Positions 1-9,077 of a DNA stretch of 64,000 bases are shown piece by piece (position 1 is the first letter of the stretch; each line of letters starts with the position of its first letter). Origin of the DNA: Arthrobacter sp. Alg241-R88. GTDB taxonomy: Bacteria; Actinomycetota; Actinomycetes; Actinomycetales; Micrococcaceae. The notes under the pieces are model-generated. The model was not told the origin of the DNA and searched no databases. It saw nothing but the letters and a program-made list of their open reading frames with translations. The DNA is taken from NCBI RefSeq assembly GCF_900537115.1, contig NZ_UNRG01000001.1, positions 311,121 through 375,120 on the forward strand, read 5' to 3'. A program made the translations under genes and the position numbers.

Positions 1-150
1 TAATTCGTCAAGGTTTTGTCAAGTGTTCCTCGGTGTTTGCGCAGGTCAGCCGCACGTAGGCCGGGAAGGTGCCACTGGGGCTATTCGCGCAGACCGGGGT
101 GTGCGAACCTTTGGTGAAGGGAGCCGTATCGCGGTGGCAGGAGGGCCGAA
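1..150. other. Upstream non-coding edge of window
   Basis: I see no supportable gene in the first 150 bases. The only clear signal is the ribosome binding site AGGAGGG at about 139-145, five bases before the GTG start of the nitrilase-family gene. The far left may be the end of an intergenic region whose upstream gene lies outside the window. Confidence 0.5.
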
Positions 151-951
151 GTGAGAATTGCGTGCGGGCAGTTCAGCGCCGGCAGCGAACCCCAGCGGAA
201 CCTGGTGCAGATACAACAGCTAATGGAAACTGCCGCGCTGAACAACGCCGACCTGCTGGTGCTTCCCGAGTCCAGCCTGTATGCCGGCACCGAACCCCCA
301 AGTGTCCTCGCGGAAGTGGCAGAGCCCTTGGACGGTCCATTCATCAGCGGGATCGCGGCGCTCGCAAGAGGGCTCCACCTGCCCGTGGTGGTGGGAACCG
401 CTGAGGCCAACCCCGGTGGCCTTCCGTTCAACACCCTGGTGGCTCTTGACTCGGAGGGCTCAGTTCAAGGCACGTACCGCAAGGTGCATCTCTACGACGC
501 CTTTGGCTACCGTGAAAGTGACGGAACCAGCCAGGGTGCCATCGCCGAGCCGTCCCTGCTCTCCTTCGGGCAGCTGCGCCTGGGCATGCTGACCTGCTAC
601 GACCTCAGGTTTCCGGAAAGCGCCCGTTACATGGTGGACGCCGGCGCGAACGTCCTGCTGCTGCCGGCCATGTGGATCGTAGGCCCGGGCAAGGAAGACC
701 ACTTCAACACCTTGGTCCGTGCCCGTGCCATCGAGAACACCACCTATGTGGTGACGGCCAACCAGTGCGGGCCGTTGGCCACTGCTTACTCGATCGTGGT
801 TGATCCCTTCGGGGTGGTGATCGCCAACGCCGGCGAGGCACCCGGAGTCATTTTTGCCGAGCTCGAACCCGAACGGATCGCGGCAGTCAGGACCCGTGTG
901 CCGTCCCTGCGCAACCGCCGCTTCACCGTGGTACCCCGGGACCTTCACTAA
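151..951 (+). CDS. Carbon-nitrogen hydrolase (nitrilase superfamily, NIT2/omega-amidase-like)
   Basis: This 266-residue protein is predicted to hydrolyse a small amide to acid and ammonia in the cytosol. The nitrilase catalytic triad is visible: Glu40 in LPESSLY, Lys111 in YRKVHLYD and Cys149 in LTCYDLRFPE. The length is typical of single-domain members such as omega-amidase. The GTG start is fixed by AGGAGGG five bases upstream. It lies 108 bases before a gamma-glutamyl hydrolase gene and heads a stretch of genes that all make or break amide bonds, so a role in turning over the same amide is likely. The substrate cannot be read from the sequence; deaminated glutathione amidase is an alternative. 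Confidence 0.85.
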   Translation: MRIACGQFSAGSEPQRNLVQIQQLMETAALNNADLLVLPESSLYAGTEPPSVLAEVAEPLDGPFISGIAALARGLHLPVVVGTAEANPGGLPFNTLVALDSEGSVQGTYRKVHLYDAFGYRESDGTSQGAIAEPSLLSFGQLRLGMLTCYDLRFPESARYMVDAGANVLLLPAMWIVGPGKEDHFNTLVRARAIENTTYVVTANQCGPLATAYSIVVDPFGVVIANAGEAPGVIFAELEPERIAAVRTRVPSLRNRRFTVVPRDLH

Positions 952-1059
952 GCCCCGGAAGTGTGACCTTCTTGACACCTGCATTTGACCTCCACGAAAC
1001 ATTCAGTGCCTTCCGCCGCCATAAAATTGGAGGCAGAGAAATTTCCCGGAAGGACCACT

Positions 1060-1878
1060 GTGCAGACCACCGACGCCGCGATGAAACCCATCATCGGACT
1101 CACCACGTACCTGGAGCAGGCTGGGACCGATGGTTGCGGCACGGTCAGGGCGGCATTCCTGCCCGAGACGTACCTGAACCCCATCATCGCCGCAGGCGGC
1201 GTGCCCATCCTGCTGCCACCCCAGCCCGTCATGGCCGGGATGATCGAACTGCTTGTGGGCAGGCTCGACGGCCTGGTGGTTCCCGGTGGCTGGGACGTGG
1301 ACCCGTCCCTCTACGGACAGGAAGCCCACCCGGAAACCGACGCTCCGCGCCCAGAGCGTGATGCCTGGGAGCAGGCCCTGATCCAGGAAGCGATCCGCCA
1401 GGACGTTCCGCTGCTGTGCATCTGCCGCGGCGAGCAATTGCTGAACGTCACGCTGGGCGGCAGCCTCCACCAGCACCTGCCCGACGTCATCGGGAACGCC
1501 CAGTACCAGCCCGGCGGCTACAACTTCAACAGGATCCCGGTGGAGATCAAGCCCGGCTCCAGGCTTGAGCAACTGATCGGTGCCAACCCCGGACCAGTGC
1601 CGGTCTCCCATCACCAGGCCGTGGACAAGCTCGGCGAAGGCCTTATTGCTGCAGCCTGGAGCGAGGACCAAGTGGTGGAAGCCATCGAATACCCCGCGAA
1701 CACCTTCACCATGGGCATCCAGTGGCACCCGGAGGAGCTGCCCGAGGACTTCGGCCTTTTCCGTGGTTTCGTCGAAGCAGCCCGGGCGAAGTTCCTGTCG
1801 CGCCTCCTGCCGGCCACGCCGGCGTCGGCCGTCACCGCGGAGATCAATGCCAGCCTCGCTGGTCCGCCGCTCGTCTGA
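1060..1878 (+). CDS. Gamma-glutamyl-gamma-aminobutyrate hydrolase-like (peptidase C26, class I glutamine amidotransferase fold)
   Basis: A 272-residue enzyme of the PuuD/C26 family, which cleaves gamma-glutamyl amide bonds. The nucleophile elbow LLCICRGEQLLNV (Cys in CRG) and the His-Glu pair in GIQWHPEELP are both present, so the catalytic triad is intact. I chose GTG at 1060 because GGAAGG lies just upstream; ATG at 1081 is an alternative that would remove seven residues. It follows the nitrilase gene and is closed off by a terminator at 1932-1972. In E. coli PuuD acts in putrescine breakdown, but no PuuA/B/C partner is seen here, so the true substrate may be the product of the ligase encoded just downstream. 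Confidence 0.85.
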   Translation: MQTTDAAMKPIIGLTTYLEQAGTDGCGTVRAAFLPETYLNPIIAAGGVPILLPPQPVMAGMIELLVGRLDGLVVPGGWDVDPSLYGQEAHPETDAPRPERDAWEQALIQEAIRQDVPLLCICRGEQLLNVTLGGSLHQHLPDVIGNAQYQPGGYNFNRIPVEIKPGSRLEQLIGANPGPVPVSHHQAVDKLGEGLIAAAWSEDQVVEAIEYPANTFTMGIQWHPEELPEDFGLFRGFVEAARAKFLSRLLPATPASAVTAEINASLAGPPLV

Positions 1879-1931
1879 GCGTAATAACCGCCCCGGAGGT
1901 GGCCAAGAGCTCCTGAAAAAGGGCCAATGGG

Positions 1932-1975
1932 ACGCCCCGAAGCAGCGCAAGATGCGCCTTGTTTCGGGGCGTTTT
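1932..1975 (+). terminator. Rho-independent terminator
   Basis: Perfect 10-bp stem ACGCCCCGAA (1932-1941) with TTCGGGGCGT (1963-1972), followed by a short T run. It separates the two hydrolase genes from the GCS2 operon. Confidence 0.75.
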
Positions 1976-2071
1976 CGCGTGTTTTGCCTTGCGGACAGGA
2001 AATAAGCATGCTTAGTATGTTCTAACACTGAGGTTAAGCCAAACGCTTCATGGTTCTATCCAGGAGTCATA

Positions 2072-2155
2072 ATGGCTGGTTTCCGAAACGTTTTTCCTCT
2101 TGCCCACGGACGAGTCCCACGTAAGGGAGATGCCGGCCCAAAGGGGCAGCGCTGA
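2072..2155 (+). CDS. Putative 27-residue leader peptide coupled to the GCS2 gene
   Basis: A small ORF starts with ATG after AGGAG (2062-2066, five-base spacing) and codes for MAGFRNVFPLAHGRVPRKG plus eight more residues. Its TGA (2153-2155) overlaps the ATG of the ligase gene as TGATG. This is the usual geometry of translational coupling, and the ligase itself has only a weak Shine-Dalgarno. The peptide is basic, has no recognisable domain, and is not rich in one amino acid, so I do not claim classical attenuation. It could also simply be a translated leader without its own function. Confidence 0.45.
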   Translation: MAGFRNVFPLAHGRVPRKGDAGPKGQR

Positions 2156-3288
2156 TGCGCCGCCTGGGTGTGGAGGAAGAGTTCCTCATCGTCGACAATG
2201 CAAGCGGGCATGCCGTGCCACTGGGCGAACTGCTGGACCGCCTGAGTGATGATGACGGGCTCAGCAGTGAAATGAAGCAGGAACAGATCGAAGCCTGCAC
2301 GCTGCCAAGGATCAGCCTGGACGAGCTCGCGCAGGACCTCACGGCCCGGCGGGTGAGCGCGGATTCCACCGCCCGCGCAGTGGGAGCACGCTCGGTCGCC
2401 CTTGCCACGTCGCCCTTTCCGGTGCAGTCCACTGCAGCCCCGGGCGAGCGGATCGAGCGGATGATGCAGAAGTTCGGCGTGACGGCGGCTGAGCAGCTGA
2501 CGTGCGGCTGCCACGTCCACGTGGAGATCGACTCCGACGAGGAAGGCGTTGCCATCCTGGACCGGATCCGGATCTGGCTCCCGGTACTGATGGCCCTGAC
2601 AGCGAATTCCCCGTTCTGCAACGGTGTGGACACCGGCTACGCGAGCTACCGCTCCCAGGCCTGGAACAGGTGGCCCACCGCGGGTCCCAGCGAAATCTTC
2701 GGCTCCGCTGAGGGTTACCACGCCCACATCCAGGAGATGCTCCGCTCGGGCGTGCCCATGGATTTGGCACAGATCTACCTCGACGCCAGGCTTAGCCACC
2801 ATCACCCCACCGTGGAAATCCGGGTGGCGGATGTGTGCCTGTTCGCCGACGACGCCGTCCTGCTCGCGGCCCTGGTGCGCGGCCTGGCGGAGACAGCCGC
2901 CAGGCAGTGGCGCGCGGGCGTGCCCCCGGTGCCTGCCTCTGCAGTACAGCTTCGACTCGCCTCCTGGCAGGCGGGCCGGTTTGGGCTCGACGGCGAACTG
3001 GTGGATCCGCTGACAGGCCAGCCCCGCGCCGCCTTCGACGTGGTCATGTCCCTGCTGGACTTCATCCAGCCGGTGTTGAAGGAGCAGGGCGAGTTCGACG
3101 TTGTGGAATCCCTGCTGTTCCAGGTCCTGACCAGGGGCACCGGTGCTGCAAGGCAGCGGGAGGCCTACGCCAAAGCGGGCAGCCTGTGCGACGTCATCGC
3201 TGACGCAGTCCACGCCAGCAGCCTGCCCGCAACAGCGCTTCGGCAGCTGACTGATTCGCCGCTGCTGGCCAGCGACCAGAGCTTCTAG
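2155..3288 (+). CDS. Glutamate-cysteine ligase family 2 (YbdK-type carboxylate-amine ligase)
   Basis: A 377-residue GCS2-family ligase that uses ATP to join the gamma-carboxyl of glutamate to an amine. Family signatures include GVEEEFLIVD at residues 5-14, the CGCHVHVEI segment near residue 120 and the EIRVADVC block near 220. YbdK-like proteins show weak gamma-glutamylcysteine ligase activity, but several family members act on other amines. It is the first full-length gene of an operon with a decarboxylase (22-base gap), an amidotransferase and a dipeptidase. This suggests that the amine acceptor may come from the decarboxylase rather than being cysteine. That is inference from context. Confidence 0.85.
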   Translation: MRRLGVEEEFLIVDNASGHAVPLGELLDRLSDDDGLSSEMKQEQIEACTLPRISLDELAQDLTARRVSADSTARAVGARSVALATSPFPVQSTAAPGERIERMMQKFGVTAAEQLTCGCHVHVEIDSDEEGVAILDRIRIWLPVLMALTANSPFCNGVDTGYASYRSQAWNRWPTAGPSEIFGSAEGYHAHIQEMLRSGVPMDLAQIYLDARLSHHHPTVEIRVADVCLFADDAVLLAALVRGLAETAARQWRAGVPPVPASAVQLRLASWQAGRFGLDGELVDPLTGQPRAAFDVVMSLLDFIQPVLKEQGEFDVVESLLFQVLTRGTGAARQREAYAKAGSLCDVIADAVHASSLPATALRQLTDSPLLASDQSF

Positions 3289-3310
3289 GCAAGGATCCGG
3301 GAGGGTGCAT

Positions 3311-4789
3311 ATGGACCAGAATGAGGCGCCGGTGCTCGATGCACTGGCCGAACACCAGAAACTGGAAAGGTACGGATTCACTCCGCCTGCCCACCGGCAG
3401 GGCCGCGGCGTCGATCCACGCGTGCTGGAGGTATTGGGCGAGCAAAGCTTCAAGTCCGACGTCGTTGCCTCCTCAGGGCTCGACGACCGGCAGTCCTCCA
3501 ACGGCTACCTGTCCAAAGCCGAGCAGCTGATGGCCGAAGCCGTGGGTGCGGACATGGCCTTCTTCACCACCTGCGGCAGTTCCCTCTCCATCAAGGCCGC
3601 CATACTGGCGGTGACCCGCGGCGAGGGCGAGCTCCTCATCAGCCGGGACGCCCACAAGTCCGTGGTCTCGGGGCTGGTGCTGTCCGGGCTGCAGCCGCGG
3701 TGGATCAAACCGCGGTGGGACAACGAACTGAAGCTGAGCCACCCGCCGTCACCCGAAGCGGTGGAGGAGATGTGGCAGCGGTATCCGGACGCCTCCGCCG
3801 CCCTGATCGTCAGCCCCACGCCCTACGGCACCTGCGCGGACATCGAGGCCATTGCGGAGATCTGCCACAAGCGCGGCAAGCCGCTGATCGTGGACGAGGC
3901 GTGGGGCGCGCAGCTTCCTTTCCACCCGGATACGCCCACCTGGGCCATGTCCGCCGGGGCGGACATCTGCGTGGTCAGCGTGCACAAAATGGGGCTGGGC
4001 TTCGAACAGGGTTCCATCTTCCACCTCCAGGGAAACCTCGTGGACCCGGTCCGCCTGAACCAGTGCGCCGATGTCCTCTCCACCACCAGCGCCAACACGC
4101 TCCTGTACGCGGCGATGGACGGCTGGCGCCGGCAAATGGTCCAGGAGGGCAAAGCCATGATCGAAAAGGCCCTGGAACTGACGAAGGGACTCCGGCGGGA
4201 CATCGAGGCTCTCCCCGGCCTGCACGTCCTCGAAGACGAACTGGTCCACGCCGAGGCGTCCCACGACCTGGACATCCAGCACATCATGATCGACGTCTCG
4301 AACCTTGGCATCAGCGGGTTCCAGGCCACGGACTGGCTGCGTGAGAACTGCCGCATCGACATGGGCACCACGGACCACCGGCGGACCGAAGCCGTGATTT
4401 CAGTGTCCGATGACCAGGAGACAGCTAACCGGCTCCTGGACGCACTCCGCGCCCTCACCGAAGCCGCCCCGGACCTGCCCCGGCCACCCGCCGTCGTTAT
4501 CCCGGACGAGGAGGACCTCTACCTGGAGACGGTGATGCTTCCCCGGGACGCGTTCTTCGGGCCGGTGGAAGTGATCCCGTGCGAAGAGGCACCCGGCCGC
4601 ATTGCCGCCGAAATGGCCACGCCCTATCCTCCGGGCATTCCCCTCCTGCTGCCCGGCGAACGGATCAACAAAGCGGCCATGGATTACCTCCGCAGCGGCG
4701 TGGAGGCAGGCATGGTCCTGCCGGATCCCGCCGACCCAACGCTCAAGACCATCAGGGTGGTCCGCGAAGAACCACACCGATCGCAGTAA
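3311..4789 (+). CDS. PLP-dependent Orn/Lys/Arg decarboxylase family
   Basis: A 492-residue fold-type I decarboxylase close in length to Bacillus SpeA-type enzymes. The PLP pocket is visible: the aspartate motif LIVDEAWGAQLPFHP, the Schiff-base lysine in VSVHKMGLGFEQGS (Lys226) and the C-terminal decarboxylase domain ending in a PPGIPLLLPGE block. It would make a di- or polyamine such as cadaverine, putrescine or agmatine; the substrate is not decidable here. GGGAGG at 3299-3304 supports ATG 3311 over an in-frame GTG at 3305. It sits between the gamma-glutamyl ligase and the amidotransferase genes, so its amine may be the ligase acceptor. Confidence 0.88.
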   Translation: MDQNEAPVLDALAEHQKLERYGFTPPAHRQGRGVDPRVLEVLGEQSFKSDVVASSGLDDRQSSNGYLSKAEQLMAEAVGADMAFFTTCGSSLSIKAAILAVTRGEGELLISRDAHKSVVSGLVLSGLQPRWIKPRWDNELKLSHPPSPEAVEEMWQRYPDASAALIVSPTPYGTCADIEAIAEICHKRGKPLIVDEAWGAQLPFHPDTPTWAMSAGADICVVSVHKMGLGFEQGSIFHLQGNLVDPVRLNQCADVLSTTSANTLLYAAMDGWRRQMVQEGKAMIEKALELTKGLRRDIEALPGLHVLEDELVHAEASHDLDIQHIMIDVSNLGISGFQATDWLRENCRIDMGTTDHRRTEAVISVSDDQETANRLLDALRALTEAAPDLPRPPAVVIPDEEDLYLETVMLPRDAFFGPVEVIPCEEAPGRIAAEMATPYPPGIPLLLPGERINKAAMDYLRSGVEAGMVLPDPADPTLKTIRVVREEPHRSQ

Positions 4790-4812
4790 AGGCAAGGAAC
4801 GAGGACAGCACC

Positions 4813-6591
4813 ATGTGCGGAATAGCCGGCGAAATCGCCTTCAACGGGAGAAAGGCCTCCCAGGAGTCGGTTCTGAAAATGATGGGGGCAATGACGTCGC
4901 GGGGGCCTGACGGGCGGGGGAGCTGGGAGTCGGGCTGGGTGGCACTGGGGCATCAGCGCCTCAGCATCATTGACCTTTCCGAGGCAGGGGCGCAGCCAAT
5001 GCTGGACGACGGCGGCCTGGCGGTCACGTTCAACGGCTGCATCTACAACTACAAGGAACTGCGCCGGGAACTGGAGCCGGAGTTCACTTTCCGGTCCAAC
5101 AGCGACACCGAGGTGATCCTGAAGGCCTACCGGAAGTGGGGCGACGACTTTGTCCACCACCTGGTGGGAATGTTCGCGGTGGCTCTTTACGATCCGCAGC
5201 GGCAGGAAGTCCTGCTGGTCAGGGACCGTCTGGGCATCAAACCGGTGTACGTCTCCCAGCTCCCGGGAAGGTTGCGCTTCGCTTCCAGCCTGCCGGCGCT
5301 GGTGGCTTCGGGCGGGATGGATACGTCCATTGACGAGACGGCCTTGCACCATTACCTGAGCTGGCACTCGATTGTCCCCGCGCCGCGGACCATCCTGCGC
5401 GGCATCCAGAAGCTGCCGGCCGCAACCATCCGGACCATCCGTGCCGATGGAACCTGGCACGACCGCGAGTACTGGAAACCTGACTACACGCGCCGCGCGG
5501 AGCACGCGGACTGGTCCGCGGCGGACTGGCAGGAAGCCGTCCGCGGTTCCCTTCAGACGGCAGTACGACGCCGGATGGTGGCGGACGTGCCGGTGGGCGT
5601 CCTTCTCTCCGGGGGCCTGGACTCCAGTCTCCTCGTTGCCCTGCTCGCCGAGGAGGGACAGCACGGACTGTCCACGTTCAGCATCGGGTTTGACGGCGCC
5701 GGCGGGGACTCCGGAAACGAGTTCGCCTACTCGGACCTCGTTGCGCGGGAGTTCGGTACGCGGCATGAGCAACTGCACGTCAGCACCTCCGAGTTCGCGC
5801 CGTCCATTGATGGGGCCGTGGGTGCGATGTCCGAACCCATGGCCAGCCACGACGTGACGGCGTTCCACCTGCTCTCCCGGACTGTCGCCGAGCATCTGAA
5901 GGTGGTGCAGTGCGGCCAGGGCGCGGACGAGGTCTTTGGCGGGTACGGGTACCACCAGCCGCTTGCTTCGGTGGGCCGTTCGGAGGCGCTGTCCACGTTC
6001 ACCTCACGTTTTGTGGACCATAGCCATGAAGAACTCCTTAACATCCTGGAGCCCGAGTGGTACTGCGCCACCGATGTGAGCAGCCGGGTCCTGGCCGCCC
6101 ACCTGGACGCCCCCGGCGCGGACACCGCCCTGGACGCGGTGCTCCGGCTGGATACCCACCTGCTGATGGTGGACGATCCGGTCAAGCGGCTGGACAACAT
6201 GAGCATGGCCTGGGGCATCGAGGCCCGGGTGCCGTTCCTGGACCATGAGCTGGTGGAGCTCGCCGCGTCCTGCCCGCCGGAACTCAAGGCGTCCCAGGGC
6301 GGAAAGGGCATTCTGAAGGATCTGGGCCGGCAGATGCTGCCCACAGCCGTGGTGGACCGGCCCAAGGGATACTTCCCGGTCCCGGCCCTCCGGCACCTTG
6401 AGGAACCGTTCATCTCCATCGTCCGCGACGCCCTCCATGCACCGGAGGCAAAGCAGCGCGGACTCTTCCAGCCGGACTACATCGACGGCCTCCTGGCAGA
6501 CCCCAACACCCAACGGACAGCCGTGAACAGCAACGTCCTTTGGCAGTTGGCGCTGCTGGAGATGTGGCTCCAGCACCACGGGGTGGGCTGA
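4813..6591 (+). CDS. Asparagine synthase-like amidotransferase (AsnO / N-acetylglutaminylglutamine amidotransferase type)
   Basis: A 592-residue glutamine-dependent amidotransferase. The N-terminal glutaminase has the Cys2 nucleophile (MCGIAGEIAF) and the RGPDG motif. The C-terminal synthetase has the ATP pyrophosphatase loop LLSGGLDSSL near residue 266. Blocks such as FNGCIYNYKELR and LSWHSIVPAPRTILRG resemble the AsnO family that amidates N-acetylglutaminylglutamine, an osmoprotectant, more than AsnB. The partner GNAT/ATP-grasp dipeptide synthase (Ngg) is absent nearby, and a GCS2 ligase occupies the operon instead. The start follows a GAGGA site. I infer that it amidates the carboxyl of a small gamma-glutamyl compound. 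Confidence 0.85.
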   Translation: MCGIAGEIAFNGRKASQESVLKMMGAMTSRGPDGRGSWESGWVALGHQRLSIIDLSEAGAQPMLDDGGLAVTFNGCIYNYKELRRELEPEFTFRSNSDTEVILKAYRKWGDDFVHHLVGMFAVALYDPQRQEVLLVRDRLGIKPVYVSQLPGRLRFASSLPALVASGGMDTSIDETALHHYLSWHSIVPAPRTILRGIQKLPAATIRTIRADGTWHDREYWKPDYTRRAEHADWSAADWQEAVRGSLQTAVRRRMVADVPVGVLLSGGLDSSLLVALLAEEGQHGLSTFSIGFDGAGGDSGNEFAYSDLVAREFGTRHEQLHVSTSEFAPSIDGAVGAMSEPMASHDVTAFHLLSRTVAEHLKVVQCGQGADEVFGGYGYHQPLASVGRSEALSTFTSRFVDHSHEELLNILEPEWYCATDVSSRVLAAHLDAPGADTALDAVLRLDTHLLMVDDPVKRLDNMSMAWGIEARVPFLDHELVELAASCPPELKASQGGKGILKDLGRQMLPTAVVDRPKGYFPVPALRHLEEPFISIVRDALHAPEAKQRGLFQPDYIDGLLADPNTQRTAVNSNVLWQLALLEMWLQHHGVG

Positions 6592-6594
6592 TCA

Positions 6595-7989
6595 TTGAGC
6601 CTGCCGGACACCTCCACCTCCCTGTTGCCCGAGCTGCGCCAGGCCGTCGCAACGGACTTCACCTCCGCCGTCGGCCAACTCTCGGACCTGGTCCGCATTC
6701 CTGCCATGGCCTGGGACTCCTTCGACCCTTCGGAGCTGGATAAGGCAGCCCGGCACGTGGCGGTCCTGTTCCAGGAAGCCGGGATCACCGACGTCGGCAT
6801 CCTGCAGGCCCCGAGGCCCGACGGCGCACCGGGAGCGCCGGCGGTGGTGGGACGGAGGCCTGCCCGGAACGGCAAGCCCACGCTCCTGCTGTACGCGCAT
6901 TACGACGTCCAGCCGGCCGGGGACCTCACCCTGTGGGAGAGTCCGCCGTTCGAAGCGGTGGAGTGGGACGGCCGGTTGTGGGGCAGGGGAGTGGCCGACA
7001 ACAAGGCAGGGGTGATGTTGCACCTGGCCGCCTTCCGCAACGCGCTGCGCGTCCTGGGGGAGGAGCTGGAGCTCGGCGTCACCATATTCATCGACGGCGA
7101 GGAGGAGGCCGGTTCGCCCAGCCTGCCGCTGCTGCTCCAGCAGCACGGGGACCTGCTCAGCGCCGACGTCCTGGTGGTTGCCGACTCCGGAAACTGGAAG
7201 GTGGGTGTCCCGGCCCTGACCACCAGCCTTCGCGGGCTGATCCTGGGCACCATTGAGGTGCGGGTGCTGGACCACGCCCTGCACTCGGGCACCTACGGGG
7301 GTCCTTTGCTGGACGCCGTCACCGTGCTCTCGCGCCTGATTGCCACGCTGCATCACGACGACGGCAGCGTGGCGGTGGAGGGGCTTCTCGCCTCGGATAT
7401 ACCCGGGCCTTTGATGGACGAAGAGGAGTTCCGGGCGGATTCCGGCGTCCGGCCACGCGTGCCCCTGGCCGGTTCGGGCTCGCTGACATCGCGGCTGTGG
7501 ACTAAGCCAGCGCTGGCGATCATCGGGATGGACGTGCCCTCTGTTGCCCTGTCCTCGGACACGCTGCAGCCAGTGGCACGGGCGAAGTTCAGCCTCAGCC
7601 TTGCACCGGAGAGCGATACCGCCGCGGCCATGGACGCCGTCCGCCGGCACGTTGAAACGCACACGCCCTTCGGCGCCGACGTCACGTTTACGCCCGCCGG
7701 CCGGACCGAGGGCTTTGCCGGTGACGCTGCCTCACCCGCTGCCCGGGCCATGCTCTCGGCGATGCAGGAGACCTGGGGTGTGCCGGCGGTCTGCATGGGG
7801 GTTGGCGGTTCCATTCCCGCGGTCAACATCCTGACCAGGCGGTATCCGCAGGCACAGGTGCTCATCACAGGGGCGGAGGATCCGGACTCCCGCGCCCACG
7901 GGGCCAACGAATCAATCCACTTGGGCGACTTCGAAAACGCCATCGTCGCCGAGGCTCTGTTGATTGCCCGCCTTAACGCCCCGGACTAA
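6595..7989 (+). CDS. M20 family dipeptidase
   Basis: A 464-residue zinc peptidase of the M20 dipeptidase/CNDP type. Metal-binding motifs are [25 protein letters not shown] (Asp-Asn-Lys) and [12 protein letters not shown] with the catalytic Glu, and the C-terminal [12 protein letters not shown] segment carries a metal-binding His. The only start that gives the full family length is TTG at 6595, three bases after the upstream stop codon, which suggests translational coupling. As the last gene of the operon it would hydrolyse a dipeptide-like product. M20/M42-type peptidases also accompany amide osmolyte genes elsewhere. Confidence 0.88.
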   Translation: MSLPDTSTSLLPELRQAVATDFTSAVGQLSDLVRIPAMAWDSFDPSELDKAARHVAVLFQEAGITDVGILQAPRPDGAPGAPAVVGRRPARNGKPTLLLYAHYDVQPAGDLTLWESPPFEAVEWDGRLWGRGVADNKAGVMLHLAAFRNALRVLGEELELGVTIFIDGEEEAGSPSLPLLLQQHGDLLSADVLVVADSGNWKVGVPALTTSLRGLILGTIEVRVLDHALHSGTYGGPLLDAVTVLSRLIATLHHDDGSVAVEGLLASDIPGPLMDEEEFRADSGVRPRVPLAGSGSLTSRLWTKPALAIIGMDVPSVALSSDTLQPVARAKFSLSLAPESDTAAAMDAVRRHVETHTPFGADVTFTPAGRTEGFAGDAASPAARAMLSAMQETWGVPAVCMGVGGSIPAVNILTRRYPQAQVLITGAEDPDSRAHGANESIHLGDFENAIVAEALLIARLNAPD

Positions 7990-8005
7990 CCTTCCCTGTT
8001 CCCCA

Positions 8006-8071
8006 CCCAACTAAGTAGCGCTAAGTGTCGTTTTGACGCCTCAAAACGACACTTAGCGCTACTTAGTTGGG
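8006..8071. repeat. 31-bp-arm perfect palindrome (dispersed hairpin element, copy 1)
   Basis: The left arm 8006-8036 begins CCCAACTAAGTAGCGC and is perfectly complementary to 8041-8071, with a 4-base loop CGCC. It lies between the convergent dipeptidase and PAP2 genes. A degenerate second copy lies at 52196-52261. There is no T run in either direction, so it is not a typical intrinsic terminator, although it could still end transcription. Confidence 0.9.
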
Positions 8072-8092
8072 GGTCCGGGGGAGGAAGTAACG

Positions 8093-8998
8093 TCAGCGCC
8101 TGGGGGAGCCACGCCGCCGTGCGGCGTACGCGAACAGGGCGGTGGTGGCAACGGTGGCCAGATACCCGGCGATCACGATCAGCGAGATCCCGGCCCAGAA
8201 ATAGTTGGTGGTGCTGACCTCCTGCCAGGGACTGGGCGCGATCCGGACCAGCGAATACATCGCCACCGCAGCCGACGCCAGCCCGATCAGCACCGGCAGC
8301 GTGAGCCAGATCCGGGCCGACCCGATGTGCCCGCCAAAGCCGTCCCACGCATTCCACGCCCCGCGGCGGATGATGAGCCAGCCTGCCGGAATCATAAAAG
8401 CGCCCACCAGCAGGAACGCGGCCACCACGTCGGCCGGCCGGTGCCACTGGTTGATCAGCGTGGACACGCCGGAGGCAATCGCGAATGTGCCGCCCACAAA
8501 ACCGGCCATCGGGCGCCAGCGGGGCGAGGCCATCAGGAACACCGCGGCCGCCGCCGACGCCGCCAGGGTAGTGTGCCCGGACGGCAGCGAGTTCAGCTCC
8601 AGCGTCACCACGCCCTTGTCCGGCCGGGCCGGCAGCACATCCTTCAGGACCTGGGTAGCAATATTCGCACCGATGCAGGCAGTCACCGCGATGCCGGCTT
8701 CCGTCCAGTGCTTCCGGATCACCGTGACAAAGAGCACCACGACGGCGGCCATCACCAGTGAGATGGTGGGCAGCAGGTCCAGGAACCTGGTGGTCGCCTT
8801 GCCCGCCGGCCCGTGGATATCGACGGCTTCCACCAGCGCGGACTCGTCGATGAACTGGCCCGTAGTGGTCTGGACGAAGTAGTAGTACGTGGCCACCAGC
8901 CCTGCAACGCAGGCCAGCGTGGCGAGCACGAAAAAGAAACCCGAGCCCTGAGCGGGGCGTGCTGGGGTCCTGGTGGGTGCCTGCCGTTGAGAAGTCAT
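8093..8998 (-). CDS. PAP2-family membrane phosphatase
   Basis: A 301-residue integral membrane protein with about six hydrophobic segments. The three PAP2 phosphatase motifs are present: KDVLPARPD, SLPSGHTT and, in weaker form, NQWHRPADVVAA carrying the nucleophile-side His and Asp. Such enzymes dephosphorylate lipid phosphates (phosphatidate, undecaprenyl or prenyl pyrophosphate) at the outer membrane face. ATG 8998 is preferred over an adjacent GTG at 9001; the Shine-Dalgarno is weak. Its lipid substrate is unknown. It is transcribed toward the palindrome at 8006-8071 and stands alone. Confidence 0.85.
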   Translation of the reverse strand: MTSQRQAPTRTPARPAQGSGFFFVLATLACVAGLVATYYYFVQTTTGQFIDESALVEAVDIHGPAGKATTRFLDLLPTISLVMAAVVVLFVTVIRKHWTEAGIAVTACIGANIATQVLKDVLPARPDKGVVTLELNSLPSGHTTLAASAAAAVFLMASPRWRPMAGFVGGTFAIASGVSTLINQWHRPADVVAAFLLVGAFMIPAGWLIIRRGAWNAWDGFGGHIGSARIWLTLPVLIGLASAAVAMYSLVRIAPSPWQEVSTTNYFWAGISLIVIAGYLATVATTALFAYAARRRGSPRR

Positions 8999-9077
8999 CA
9001 CTTCAAGGTTGTCACAGAAAGCTGGGATCCCGCCGCAGGTGCGGGGGATGCCGGCTTAGCCGGGCCCCGGCCCGCAG

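Noticed and set aside
151..1878. E. coli-type Puu putrescine pathway
   Set aside because: Only a PuuD-like hydrolase is present. PuuA, PuuB and PuuC are missing, and the neighbours are of other types.
2056..3501. Long antisense ORF over the ligase gene
   Set aside because: High GC makes long antisense frames common. The plus-strand frame has the family motifs and a good context.
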